A stretch of DNA of 64,000 nucleotides from Ryuthela nishihirai (GCA_038380435.1 JAWZYU010000011.1:73901501-73965500); one strand, 5' to 3'. Numbered from the stretch's first letter, positions 1-10,940 are shown. A program made the numbers and translations. The notes: generated by a model not told the origin, from the letters alone.

Positions 1-1654
1 GTGTGGAGTGCAGTTGAATGTAACATCTCAGTGGATTATAGAATCTAAACAATTATAGACTGGCGGACACTGTGAAAGCCAATAAGATGAGTGTAAAGAA
101 GGCGAAACAACAATAAAAAGCAGGAGATGACTGGGGAGAAGGCCTAAGTAAGATTCAAGAAGTGCAATCGCAGGTCCATATAGTCTACTGTTAAAACAAA
201 ATCTACATTGTATGAAAATCTAGCATTACTGAAAAAAATCATGGCGAAAGGACTGGTCGCATAAAAATTGGACAGTTACCCCAAGAACGACTGTCTAAGG
301 ACATTAGTTGAAGTTTTACCAGCCTATTGTAAGTCTGTGAAAATCTTTACCTGGTTAAATACTAGACTAGTAACCTTTGAATAGGTTTAAGGGTGTGATC
401 TTAGTTATTGGTATTTAGAATAAATAATATCTGTTTGATGTATAATGACCTCTGGGTATCTGTGATGATGTAAAATAGGTCATATCCCTAGAAATAGGGA
501 AATAGGTCTTATAAATTATTTCAGATTACGAGCTATGTTGTTATACTCAATGCGCTCTACTGGTGTGTATAGTGGCAAAGAACTTTGTTGATTTAATGTA
601 CAGTTAATATTCATGAAAATTAAAGGAGATATATACTGTATGTCCATTGCAGTTTATAATCCAAACAGGCTCTTAAATATTTAAAAATTTCAATTTAAAA
701 TATTTCAAACAAGTATAACATTAAACTTTAATGCTTTACCAGCCAAGATCTGAAATTCACTCATCTGAATAGTGCTATTCCTTCATCTTTATAACCCTTT
801 ATTTGCCATTTGGGTCATTATAGGGTTAAAACACAGGAGTTTTTTGCCTTAACACAGTATTGCATCTTCTAGACACTGAAATAAAGAGTTTTATAGGTTC
901 TCAGATGTAATATAAAATCAACTTTTGAAAATTTCTTGTATTACCTTTCTCTTATTTTTGATTACTATTTCATTTTATATTTTAATCTTAATCTTCTATG
1001 ATCCAGTCCAGCATCAAAGTAACATTCCACATAATTGAGGTGTTTCTTTATTTTCAGAAGTTCTAACATTGCTAACCATTAAAATTTGGATGCCACAGTA
1101 CTGAAGGCAGGTGAAGCCTAGAGCTTATTTCTTTATACAGTTTCAGTCTCTGCTAAGAGAATATACCCATATAACCAGATAATAAAATGCAGAAAATAAT
1201 AAAATATGGAGCTTTGGCAGGGACCAGAAAAAATGAAATTTTATATATGGGAAAACTTTAAATGATAATATTAATCACAATTTTCCTGCTTACAAATAAA
1301 GTAAAACAACTTTTATGAATTGAGATGCATACATGTAAGACTTACCCAAGGAAGAGCACAAAGAACTGTATACACATACCAATCTGCACGAACCTGTAGC
1401 AAAAAAAAATAGCAACATACTTCAAATATTTTTGACTATACTGTATTAAAGAAAATTTCTTGAAAAATATAATTAAACTGAAAAAACAATCAGAATAGTA
1501 TAATTATACAAAATGTAATGCTAATCACTAGCAAAAATGTAAATAACAAAACAATATTGGCTTTAATGAAAGAATCACACGAAAATGTAAACAATAATAC
1601 AAAACTAAAAGAATAACGGATCACCTCTGATGAATATGGCAATGCTCATTTTCA
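1..1654. other. AT-rich DNA without recognised features
   Basis: I see no reading frame of credible length, no tRNA-like promoter box and no element ends here. The sequence is rich in short A and T runs. It could be intergenic or intronic; nothing in the window decides which. Confidence 0.6.
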
Positions 1655-2790
1655 AAGAAAATTAAGTTTTTCATTTTCCAAATTTAGCACATAACAGTAA
1701 TAATTCGTACTAATGGGTGAATTGAAAATGTAAATAGTATATATTTCAACCCTATACAACATGAAGAAAATTTCTTGTTTATCCATTGAAATGAAAAAGT
1801 TGAATTTTTCATCTCCTACGGTTAAAGTGCAAATCAGTCAGCATATATAAAATATTTATTATTACCATATGAAATAATTAATGAAAATTTTAAAATTAAA
1901 CACTAACCTTTTAAAAATAAAGAGCAACCAGTCAAGTTTTTAACCTATAGTAATTTAATTAAAACATACATGAATATAAATCATACTTCTGTAAGTTATT
2001 TGGGTATCTGTTCTTCATCAACACATTCTACCACCAGAATTTTCAATTTCTAGCATAAATATATCATTTGCAATATTATTCAAGCTTTACATTTTCTACA
2101 TTAGCACCCACTAATTAAAAAAAATGAAAGCCTTTTGGAGGATTCAAACACTATGAATAATCAATTTTGTTAGTACTTATTCAACTTAAAAATGATTTTT
2201 CATTCATCTCTTAAACCAAAAAGTTGCATTTTCCTACCTTCTGAGGGTGAGGGAGCAAATCGTCACTCCTAATGTAATTCCCTTGATCATCACAGTCCAC
2301 CAATTAACTATAAAAGTTCTAGCTCAAATATATCATTTGCAAAATTTGCTTCAAGTTTAGAAAATTTTCAACTTTTTCCACAGTCAGAGGACAGAATGAA
2401 AACTTTTGAAGATTCAAAAAGTGTGAATCATAATAGTTTATCAATCCCTATCCAACAGAGAAAGAATTTTCATTTATCTCTAAAAACAATTATCTCTTAA
2501 AACAAAAATCCTCCTTTCCCCCACAGTGGGTGAAAATCCTTGTTGTCACTGTATACTTCATGACCTTCATTATTTCACCAAAAAATTTCAAATTTCTAAC
2601 ATAATTTCATTGTTTGCAATATTTGTTTTGCCATTTCCAACTTTTTCCACCATTAGTGGGCACAGTTATAGCATTTGGGAGATTCCAAAGGTGCAAATTA
2701 TAATATTTCATAAATACTTATCCAACCCAAAAAAATACTTTATAATTTACCTCTGAAAACAAATAAGTTGAATGTTTACAGACACACACA
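1655..2790. repeat. Diverged ~270-bp tandem repeat array, about four units
   Basis: Similar blocks recur about every 270 bases. Each carries 'caactttttccac' or a variant, then a GA-rich stretch with 'gattcaaa', then 'tatccaac', then 'catttatctct' followed by A/C-rich sequence, and then 'atatatcatttgcaa'. The clearest starts are near 2081, 2352 and 2630; a weaker unit lies near 1655-1830. Units differ by many substitutions and small indels, so the array is old. No coding potential or tRNA-like box was seen. It may be a satellite remnant or an internally repeated part of an unknown element. Confidence 0.6.
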
Positions 2791-3224
2791 GACATGCAAA
2801 AAAGCAAAAACATTAGCTCTATTTTCTGAAAATGAACTAAAAATAAATATTCTGAAAAAAAAAAACACTCATTAATTTTGTGCATAATCCACGAGACATA
2901 TATAATTATTACAGATTTTGAAAACAAAACTAAAAAGAAAACTTCAGAAAAGTACATCATGTGATATTAACAGAGCATAATGTTTAAGGTTTAAATTAAA
3001 AAACCCAAACACTGAAAACCTTAAAATCAGTTTTTAGCATAACTTTTTTATTTTTTTTTTCTTGATTTGTGACATATAGGACAGAGAAGAATCCTAGAAG
3101 CCACTCCTAGCTTAATACAGGCCTTCTCATACAAGGACATGTCCTACTAAGACCGAAGTCACTGCTGACCACTGCCTTAGTTAGAGCTAACACAACACAC
3201 AAAGTTTGCCTTGCTGGAACAGTC

Positions 3225-3276
3225 GCTAGCTGCCTAACCACTATGCCAGTTAAGGCATAGTGGTTAGGCAGCTAGC
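3225..3276. repeat. Perfect 23-bp hairpin, tRNA A-box-like
   Basis: Positions 3225-3247 are the exact reverse complement of 3254-3276, with a six-base loop AGTTAA. The right arm contains TGGCATAGTGG, which resembles a Pol III A box and the head of the SINE3 family found elsewhere in the window. A likely origin is a head-to-head joining of two SINE-like 5' ends; that is inference. The sequence on either side, 2791-3224 and 3277-3721, holds nothing else recognised. Confidence 0.8.
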
Positions 3277-3721
3277 AAAAAAATCTAGAAAGTATCTTTA
3301 AGTAGAAGCAATTAGAATGCTGCAAAGATTGCATTTGAAGCAACCAGCATAACATCAATGTCTTAAATCCTAAGGAATGTTATTTAACTTAATTTTAATA
3401 CAGTATAATCATGTAAGATTATGTTTTTTAAAACAATTGTTGTGTTAAGATAATAATTTTTTAATACGAGGAATAATTTTAAAATCAGAGTTTTTGCTGT
3501 TCTCATTATTCTTAGCTAAGAAATGCTGTAAAAATTATCAAATTCAGGATCTGTTACACTAATTGGACTATGATGAAGATGCCATTAATACTCTTAAAGT
3601 GTAGTTTTTAATAATGAACTATAGCTAGTGGCCAAATTAAGGTGGTTTCAGTAGAAAAACAACTTTGTCCTGAAATAGCTGTAAAAAAAAGTATGCCATG
3701 TTACAGGTCAAAAGAAAGTGG

Positions 3722-4125
3722 GTGGGGTTGTTTTATCTCTGAGCGGCACTTTTTTGCACACCATGGGCTAAATGGCCAGGTCACATGGACCCCAAAGGCT
3801 AGAGAAGGTTGGGGGAGGGGACCCACTGGAATAGCTGTTAGGAGACTCATGGTAGCCATCCATCAAGGCCATAATAAACTCATGGTAGCTGCCCATCCAG
3901 CATGTTCTTTAACGTTAACAGGGTGTGGCTCTCCCATACATGGGGCCATGGCTTAATGTCCAGTCCAACAGACAGCAGCCTTTCCAAGCCCATCGGCATC
4001 CCCTACTGACGGTGGGCAGGGCGAGGAGTTTTGCAGAGATAAATCTCAATGCTGACCCAGCTGGGACTTGAACCTGGGAACTACAGATTACGAGCCTGTA
4101 CCGACTGAGCACCCCCTCCCCAATT
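3722..4125 (-). mobile_element. SINE1 copy, tRNA-derived, near full length
   Basis: Read on the minus strand, the element begins near 4120 with a tRNA-like head: an A-box region around 'gctcagtcggtacaggctcg' and a B box GGTTCAAGTCC at about 4069-4079. A body of about 330 bases follows, with the landmarks 'gagatttatctctgc', 'aagttaaagaac'-type sequence and 'agtgccgctcagag'. Six copies of the family occur in the window (also 5554, 9398, 13180, 21003 and 40110), which supports the call. The part corresponding to about 3830-3900 carries a local duplication ('actcatggtagc' twice). SINEs do not code for protein and rely on a LINE for movement. Confidence 0.88.
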
Positions 4126-4129
4126 AGTG

Positions 4130-5080
4130 CAATGAAAGCTATCTATAATAACACTGAGTCATGTGTGAGAGTTGGTAAGGTTTGTAGTGTATGATTTTGA
4201 TTTGCTAGTGGAGTTAGATAAGGGTGTATTTTGTCTCCTTTTATCTTTAGTTTGGTTACTGATTATTTTATATGAAATTCTTAATTAAGGGAAATATTTT
4301 AGCCTTAAATGGTCTAGAGATTTCAAAATTTCTGATTTAGGTTATGCAGATGATTTGGCCCTGTTGTCTAATGATGTTGATGGCATGAATTCTTTCATTA
4401 GGGTTGTTGATGAGACTGGTAATAGAGTAGGTTTGGTGATAAACAGAGACAAAAAAAAAAAGCAATGAATTGGTGAGGCAGATGGTGTTTCAGTTGCTTT
4501 GAAAGCTGTACTCTTGAGTATCTCAGTTAAATTATCTTGGGAGTTATATAACAGATACTCATGATGTGCGGCATGAGATATATAGAAGAATATAGATTGG
4601 CACTGGGTATTTTAAGAATCTACAGAGAGTGTGGAAAAATAGGTATGTACACCTAAAGATTAAAATTAGACTATATAATAGTTTGATTCTTTCTAAGGTT
4701 AGTTATGGTAGCGAAACATGGACCCTTTGTAAGCAGGATAATAAGAAACTTGATGCCTTTGATTCTAAATTCTAGTGGTTTGACTTTCTAAATAATGATG
4801 AAGTTAGGAGTCAACAACCTCCTTTGAGCAGCATTTTGTGCAGAAAGAGACTTATTGATTTGGCCATGTTGCCTGTTGGTGAATAGGATTATGAGCAGTG
4901 TGCCCAAAGGCTTCAGGAAAAGGGAGATACCTAGAATACGATAGGCAGACGATGTCAAACAGGACCTTGCTAGAATTGGCCTACAGTGGCCAAATCCAGC
5001 TGTTTTAGTGGCTGTTTTTCAGGACAAACAGGCATGGAGATCAAAATTATACTGTCTGGTAGGATCTCCGTAGCCCACGG
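4130..5080 (+). pseudogene. RTE-type LINE 3' fragment, RT palm to C-terminus
   Basis: Translation in shifting frames gives the C-terminal half of a non-LTR reverse transcriptase: the 'GCILSPFLFSL'-like block, the catalytic box as 'DLDYADDLALLSND' near 4335-4375, a 'FSYLGSYITD'-like block, and the late motif 'SKVSYGSETWTL' near 4700-4730. Stop codons (for example the TAG replacing TGG near 4775) and frameshifts show it is dead. The 5' part is missing, as expected after incomplete reverse transcription. The same family occurs at 27115-33190 on the other strand, where 'WSRDFKISDLDYADDL' is nearly identical. It would have copied LINE RNA into nicked chromosomal DNA. The region 5081-5309 may be its 3' untranslated tail. 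Confidence 0.85.
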
Positions 5081-5309
5081 CTGCATGTGAATTTTGTACG
5101 TACGTATGTATGTATATTCCCCCTGATAAAATGGGGGAGTGGATTTTTGGGAGTTCGACTTTAACAAGTCATATCTCAAATAAAAGCTTGTGACATCTCC
5201 AATGTCACGGGCAACCCTAAACATGACTCCAAAATGGAGGGAAAATGTAGTCGATGTTTATGAGTCATATATGAAATAAAAGTTTTTGAAGGTAGGTATT
5301 TTTAGTGAC

Positions 5310-5925
5310 AAAAAAAAATTTAAATTTAAAAAATATTTATCTTCCTATATGGCTCAAAAGAGCAGAAAATAAACCTAGATCATATAGTTGGTGCAATCAG
5401 TTAATGAGTTTGTATTCACTTCAAAGGAAGATAAAGTGCCGATTCATCTACACAAGATTGCCAGTGCCCTATTTTCCTTTGAAGTGAATACAAACTTGGT
5501 GACTAATTGCACCATAAATATGCTTTTAGATTTATTTTCTGCTTTTTAGAGCCAGAGTTGAGTTGTTTTACCTCTGAATGACACTTTTTTGCACACCATG
5601 GGCTAAATGGCCAGGTCACATGGACCCCAAAGGCTCAGAGAAGGTTGGGTGAGGGGACCCACTGGAACAGCTGTTGGGAGACAGATGGTAGCCTCCCGTC
5701 AAGGCCATCCAGCGTGTTCTTTAACATACACAGGGTATGGCTTTCCCACACACGGGGCCATGGCTCAACGTCTCATCCCACAGACAGTGGCCTTTCCAAG
5801 CCCATCGGTGTCCTCTACTGACCATGGACAGGAGGGCAGGGAATTTTGCAGAGATAAATCTCAATGCTGGCCTACTTTTTAGGGCCATATATGAAGATAG
5901 GAATTTTTAAATTTTTTTTAATTTA
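5310..5925. repeat. Snap-back (long inverted repeat) element, split by a SINE
   Basis: Positions about 5351-5419 pair with about 5473-5553: both arms contain the sequence around 'agcagaaaataaacc' and 'tcctttgaagtgaatac', separated by about 50 bases. The outer arms continue as 'tatcttcctatatggctc' on the left and, after the SINE at 5554-5874, as 'gggccatatatgaagata' and T/A-rich DNA up to about 5925. Without the SINE the whole is a single hairpin of about 300 bases. This resembles a foldback MITE. No coding capacity was seen. Confidence 0.75.
5554..5874 (-). mobile_element. SINE1 copy, 5'-truncated, inserted in the snap-back element
   Basis: The body matches the SINE1 copy at 3722-4125 closely, but on the minus strand it lacks the tRNA-like head; similarity stops at 'ctcaatgctgg'. 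It is bounded by 'gctttttagagcc' at 5541-5553 and 'actttttagggcc' at about 5874-5886, an imperfect target-site duplication of about 12 bases. Loss of the 5' end and a duplication of this length are what LINE-driven target-primed insertion produces. Confidence 0.85.
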
Positions 5926-6763
5926 TTCATATTTCCTTTATAAGATATACTTGGAAACTTGTGTGAAACTGACAAATGTAAAGTTTACTTTTATGATCAA
6001 CGAACAAATAAGTAGTTTATTAGCACATTCCAAAAGAATTTGAGAAGCACTTGTCTTAGCCGCCTTCGTTGCAATTGGAATTCAAAGTGCTTTGTGATAG
6101 CCAGATAAGAGTTGCAGTGGAAAAGAAAGGGTGGTATCTATTCATGCAAAAGGAAAACTTTATTAGAAGAAAAACCTATTGCTATTGCAATAGGGCAAAA
6201 ATCCCAGGTTAATTACAATTCCTTGTTTTTGCTTAAACACTTGGAGAAGGAACTATGTAAGTAAGGTAATTTGGTATAGGATAGAGAATTGGAGGAAAAG
6301 GTCATTGACAATAGTCGAAACATTTGGATTGGTCATTCCAACAAATCTTCGACATCTCTTCATGTTAATTTATATTGTGTATGTTTGCAAATCTCTTAAT
6401 AATCAGTCTCGCCTTGTATATATGTTGAAAAAACAAAGAAAGCAATTCTCATATTTCAATCGAGCAGTGACAAAGTGTGTCTTGTACTTCTCTGCAGCTC
6501 CTTTAAGAACAGACTGCATAAAGTTAAATAAGCAATGTTTTCAACTTCTTTACTTATATTTATTCATTATATTATTTTTATGCTATTTGAAGTCTCTTTC
6601 AGCAAAAACTCATTTAATTAATTTCATTAGTACATTCAAAAGCACAGCAAATCTCTTCTACAGGAAAGCATTGATAAAAATAGTTCAGTGTAATCAAACA
6701 GTTCAACAAATGATTTACTGGAAACCTATCTTGATGAAATCAAAAAATTGGAGGCCCTTGCAT
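5926..6763. other. No recognised feature; one unassigned open frame
   Basis: The longest open frame (6305-6772, plus strand, 155 codons) gives a protein rich in Leu, Ile, Lys and aromatic residues with no motif I recognise. Its composition is what AT-rich random sequence would give, and no splice or promoter context supports it. I treat the stretch as non-coding. Confidence 0.5.
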
Positions 6764-7296
6764 CATAGCTAACACAAGCATGCACTCATCAAATTATGCA
6801 AATGTGACTTCCCCAGCATGCAATACACATGTATCAATTGCATGCCACATGTAATGTAATTGGCATTAGGTCACGGAGTCAGTTGGCAGAATGAAGTGTG
6901 AGAGCTCAGTAGAGCAGTGTGTTGAAGCTCAGAGTGGAGCGGTTTTCTTAGAGTGAGCAGAGCTGCTCAGATATTTTTGTAGAAGGAAGATGCATTTTGG
7001 TGAGTCTAGATTTTTGAAATAAACTTCAATTGTTTTGAGAAATAGTTTTTGACTTTCTTATTTTTTCTCTTGAGTTTTGAGATTTTGGATAGAATTTACT
7101 TTAATGATTGACAGTCTTTTGATTTTAAGTTCTTTTATCAAATGTAATGCTAATCATACTAAGAGAAGAACCCTCATTTTACTTTATTGGCAAGATTAAT
7201 TGCCTGGTGCCTGAGCTATCAGGTGTTTAGCATACATTTTGGATCAGTTACAAGGTTCCACAGTAAAGAAAGTAACAAATTTTTTGAAGTGTTACA
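6764..7296 (+). mobile_element. Partial solo LTR of the 10941-16939 retrotransposon family
   Basis: The sequence aligns along its length with both LTRs of the element at 10941-16939: 'tcatagct', 'tatgcaaatg', 'ttaggtcac(gg)ag', the 'gaaataaact' polyadenylation region, 'ttttctcttga', 'ggcaag.ttaat' and a terminus TGTTACA at 7290-7296. The first ~200 bases of the LTR (with the 'cattttggggatt' block) are absent, so it is 5'-truncated. No internal region is attached. It is much more diverged from the other two LTRs than they are from each other. Confidence 0.78.
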
Positions 7297-7793
7297 AGGT
7301 GAAAGAAATTAAAATTTTAATTTTATTAAATGAATCTGAGAGAGCAAAAAGAATTTCTACAAAAGAAAATATTTTTCACTACTGGAATTTCAAACAGGTT
7401 CTGGCAGTACCTGCAACTCAAGTATCTGCAGATTTTTTTCTATGCTCTCTGACAAAAGAAATAATTTGAATTCAAATTTATTCGAAGACATTTTGTTTAT
7501 AATGATGAATAAAATAGTAGAATAACATTTATTGTATTATAATAGCAATATTTTTTAATCAATTTCATTGTTCATTTTTTTTTTATTTTCCTCAAAACTA
7601 TGCATTATGTTAATATTTCTGAAGGAAATTTTACTTTTTTAAAAATTTTCTTGAGTCAGAAATATTAATCTATGCACAAAAATCATTATAATAATAAGAA
7701 TAATGAATGCATACATGCTCAGAAATTTTTATTAATATGCTCCATTTTACTGAATAAAAATTTTATAACTAGTTTTCGATCATAAGGCTTACA

Positions 7794-7995
7794 AAAAAAA
7801 ATACCCCCTCAAGCAGCTGCTTGCCACAGAGGTCTGACAGGAGCCTGTCAGTTTATATGCCACAGTAGAAGATCTGAGAGGATGGCAGGACCTCAGCAGA
7901 AAAACGACACGAACGTCTATGCCTTACCCGGGGCTTGAACCCAGGTCCCGTAGATCAGTAGCCAAGCGCGCTAACCACTCGTCCACGGGAGGGTC
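7794..7995 (-). mobile_element. SINE3 copy, full length
   Basis: On the minus strand the tRNA-like head reads 'gtggacgagtggttagcgcg' with a B box GGTTCAAGCCC, followed by a body ending in the conserved tail 'cctcaagc' region, here next to an A-rich stretch. The head resembles tRNAs with the 'GAGTGGTTA' D arm (Ser/Leu class). An 11-base duplication TAAGGCTTACA flanks it at 7783-7793 and 7996-8006. Other copies are at 17300, 37678, 46855, 50880, 53083 and 54489. The region 7297-7782 holds nothing recognised. Confidence 0.9.
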
Positions 7996-8006
7996 TAAGG
8001 CTTACA

Positions 8007-8635
8007 TATATCATTAAAATACATAAATGATGTCATCCTATTTATTCATAACTGGATCTCCTAATTGCAATTTTTTATTTCATTATTATTTTTAAACCAT
8101 AATTGTTTAGAAGTAGTAACAGAAAAAGTAAGTGCAATAATTCTATTTGCATAAATGCATGCATTTATTTCATTGATAATTGTTATTAATATTGATAGTT
8201 TTCCTTTTTCCAATTCTTTTATGTTTTAGTAAGTGGATTGGCTGAATTATATAACAAAAAATAATACTAACTTTTGGCTGTAACAAAAAACATAATGAAG
8301 CATTTTTCATTTTGTTTGCAAACACTGAAAAAAAAATTTTTTTAAACATTTTGTAACTGCACTCTGAAAATGCCTGGGAAACTTGTTTGAAGTGCAAGGC
8401 AACTGCACAACATTTGCAAACATAGAAGTCAGGGCTGATGACAATGTGGTGACTAATCAGCCTCTAAGGACACACAACAGACAGAGCAGGAAGCAAAAAG
8501 ACTGTGATATGCCATGGTTTTCACACCTGGCTTGTAATGAACTTCAAAATGATTAAAAAATTTTTACTTTTACAAGTAAAAAAATTTAATGTTTTGAAAA
8601 ACTATATAAGCACTAATTGTAAAAAAAAAGGGTTT
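8007..8635. other. AT-rich DNA without recognised features
   Basis: No element ends, tRNA boxes or credible reading frames. It lies between the SINE3 copy and the palindrome at 8640. Confidence 0.55.
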
Positions 8636-8639
8636 TTTT

Positions 8640-8775
8640 CATAGCATTCATTATAATGAACTTTTATCCAGAATATATAATAGTTTTCACAATACAATAA
8701 AAGTTCATTATAATGAATGCTATGGAGGCCCATCCAGAATATATAATATAGTTTTAACAATATGCCTCCATAGCT
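8640..8775. repeat. Palindrome with 28-bp perfect arms plus nested repeats
   Basis: Positions 8640-8667 are the exact reverse complement of 8697-8724. Next to this, 'atccagaatatataata' occurs at about 8666 and again at about 8732 as a direct repeat, and 'gctatggaggc' at 8719 pairs with 'gcctccatagc' at 8764. The mixture of direct and inverted copies suggests repeated template switching or a small foldback element. No coding capacity. Confidence 0.82.
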
Positions 8776-9229
8776 CATAGCTGTTGAGAATTATGTATGT
8801 ACACTGAAGAGCCAAAACATGACCACCTACCTAATATGATGCTGGTCCTCCACATGCTCCCAAAAAAGCTCTTACCCGGCAAGGCATGAATGCTACAAAA
8901 TTTCTAAAGGTATCTGATAACATCAACATGTTACCAGAAGATTCTTTAACTCTTGCAAGTTACGTGGCAGATCAGATATGCCACAGACAGAAACCACAGA
9001 TGCTCGATTGGATTAATGTCTGGGGAATTTTGGAAGCCAGGACAATACCTGGAAGTCTTCCTCATGTTCTGCGAACCATTCTCAAACAATCCATGCAGTG
9101 TGGCATGACACATTATCCTGCTGAATGAAGGCCCTACTAGAGGGATATACTGTTGCCATGAAAGGATGTACCTGGTCTGCAATGATGTTTAGATAGGTGG
9201 TAGACTCAGTTTCCTGCACATTAATAACT

Positions 9230-10105
9230 CCCTTTCTCCCCCCCTCCCTTTACTTATTATTTTTATCACTATTATCTTATGATTTTATTCTGCCTGATTT
9301 CTATTTCCTCACCTATTCCGACACCCCCCCCCTCCATTTCTCTTTCCCTTTTTCCCTCCTTCTTTCTTTTTTATTATTCTCATTTTCTTTTTTTTTTATT
9401 ATGGGGGTTGGGGAGGCTCAGTTGGTATCATGCCAGGTTCATAACCTGCAATTATCAGGTTCGAGTTCCAACTGGGCAAGAGTAAAGATTATTTTCTGCC
9501 AAACTCCCCACCCTGCCAGCAGTGAATAGGGGTCACTGTTCAGCTTGAAAAGGCTGCCGTCCATCGGATAGGACGTTAAGCCGTGGGCCTGTGTGTGGGA
9601 GAGCTACACCCACGCAAGTTAAAGAACACACTGGATAGCCTTGATGGGAGGCCAACACCTTTCTCCCAAAAGCTGTTCAGTGGGTCCCCTCACCCAACCA
9701 TCCACGCTTTGAAATTGGACATTTATCCCAAATATCTAATATTTAAGTAGCGAATATTATGTTTTTAAAATAATAGAGCTCGAATGTCTCACTGGAAGAC
9801 TCTCTACACAATTAACGTACAGGGTTGCAGTAAATATTAGATCATAATGCTATCTAAACATTTTGGAAAAAACTAAAGGCACTGTTCAAAATTCGAAAGG
9901 TCCAAAATTAGAGATATGAATTAACCGACAGATTTAGATAATATTATAGTAATCCAGATGACAGGTACTCTCTCTGCTGCTTCGCAGTTTTAATGTCAGT
10001 GTTCTGTGAGGCCGCACACAAAGTTGGCTTTTGGTGCCATCCATAAGATGTAGTACTGTCCTGTAGAGTGGAACATCGGATGGCATCATTCAATCGTACT
10101 CAAGC
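9230..10105. mobile_element. 876-bp insertion inside the Tc1 element
   Basis: The Tc1 transposase reading stops at 10106 and resumes at 9229. The edges carry a 12-base direct repeat with one mismatch, acattaataact (9218-9229) and acatgaataact (10106-10117). The insertion begins with a pyrimidine-rich stretch (9230-9400, C and T runs), contains the SINE1 copy at 9398-9720 and ends with about 385 bases (9721-10105) that I do not recognise. It may be one retrotransposed composite or two events. Confidence 0.7.
9398..9720 (+). mobile_element. SINE1 copy, plus strand
   Basis: The tRNA-like head is 'aggctcagttggtatcatgc' followed by B box GGTTCGAGTTC at about 9461-9471. The body holds the family landmarks 'gccgtccatcggat', 'gttaagccgtgg', 'aagttaaagaaca' and 'agtgggtcccctcaccca', then stops short of the usual 3' part with 'cagaggtaaaa'. 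It is more diverged than the copy at 13180. Confidence 0.87.
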
Positions 10106-10869
10106 ACATGAATAACTGGACCCAGGGTTTCCCAGCAGTACAATGCCCAAAGCATTACACTTCCTTCACCAGCTTGTTTTCGTCCCACAGTGCAGCCCTG
10201 TGCCAACACTTCCCCAGGTAAACAACGCACATGTCCCCGGCCATCCCCATGGTGTAACAGGAAACGAGATTCATTGGACCAAATGACCTTCTTCCAATCA
10301 TTCAAGGTCCAGTTTTGATTCTCGCATGCCCATTATAGGTGCTTTCAATGGTGAACTGAGGTTAGCATGGGTGCTCAGAGTGGCCTTCAGCTACACAGCC
10401 AGATTTTCAGACAGTTCGATGTGACAAATTACTCCCGTTACCAGCATTCAAATCACAGGCAAGTTGCGCCACAGTTATCCCTTCTGTTGGCTCATACCAT
10501 ACGGGATAGCCTTTGCTCACCTCTAGCATCGATGAGCCCTGGTTGGCCCACATGTTGCCAGCAGTTCATGGTTTTTCCCTCCTCGAAACAATTTTTGAAA
10601 GTACTAACGGCTAACCGTGAGCACTCCACAAGCTATGTTGTCTCGAAAATGCTCTGACCCAGTTGTCTGACCATTACAATTTTGCCTTTATCAAACTCAC
10701 TTAAGTCTGCTGCCTTTCCCATCTGAAGAACAAGAATAACACTGATTAACAAAGCTCATCAGTGTTATTTATACTGTTTCATGACCTTCACATGTGCTGT
10801 CATTTACCTGCAGTTGCTTCGATTTACATAAAGACATGCTGTTCATAATGTTTTGGCTCTTCAGTGTAT

Positions 10870-10895
10870 TTGTGTGTGTGTGTGTGTGTGTATAT
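10870..10895. repeat. (GT)n microsatellite
   Basis: A run of about eleven GT units directly follows the right TA flank of the Tc1 element. Confidence 0.9.
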
Positions 10896-10940
10896 AGTAA
10901 TTTGTCTTAGTTTAGTAAGAACTTTTAAACTTACTAACAC

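Larger units (their letters stand above)
8946..10720 (-). pseudogene. Tc1-like DD34E transposase, broken
   Basis: Reading from the right, the N-terminal part starts with 'MGKAADLSEFDKGKIV' near 10720 (helix-turn-helix region), then the first catalytic aspartate region 'KVIWSNESRFLL' near 10280 (the usual SDES is SNES, so the catalytic Asp reads Asn), then 'GSVMLWALYCWETLGP'. After the insertion at 9230-10105 the chain continues 'TTYLNIIADQVHP', the second aspartate motif 'QQDNVSCHTA' near 9105 and 'SPDINPIEHLW' near 8990 with the glutamate. Frameshifts and stops occur throughout. The enzyme would have cut and joined the transposon ends in the nucleus. Confidence 0.88.
8802..10866 (-). mobile_element. 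Tc1-like transposon, TA-flanked, carrying an insertion
   Basis: The element starts CACTGAAGAGCCAAAACAT at 8802 and ends with the reverse complement of nearly the same sequence at 10866; TA dinucleotides lie immediately outside both ends (8800-8801 and 10867-10868), the duplication used by Tc1/mariner elements. Both ends also share the next block 'taatatgatgctggtcc'-type sequence only weakly. After subtracting the 876-bp insertion at 9230-10105 the length is about 1.2 kb, close to a small Tc1 element. A 400-bp deletion derivative of the same family is at 36399-36798. Confidence 0.9.

Noticed and set aside
6305..6772. 155-codon open frame on the plus strand
   Set aside because: No motif, a composition typical of AT-rich DNA, and no gene context; length is within chance for this base composition.
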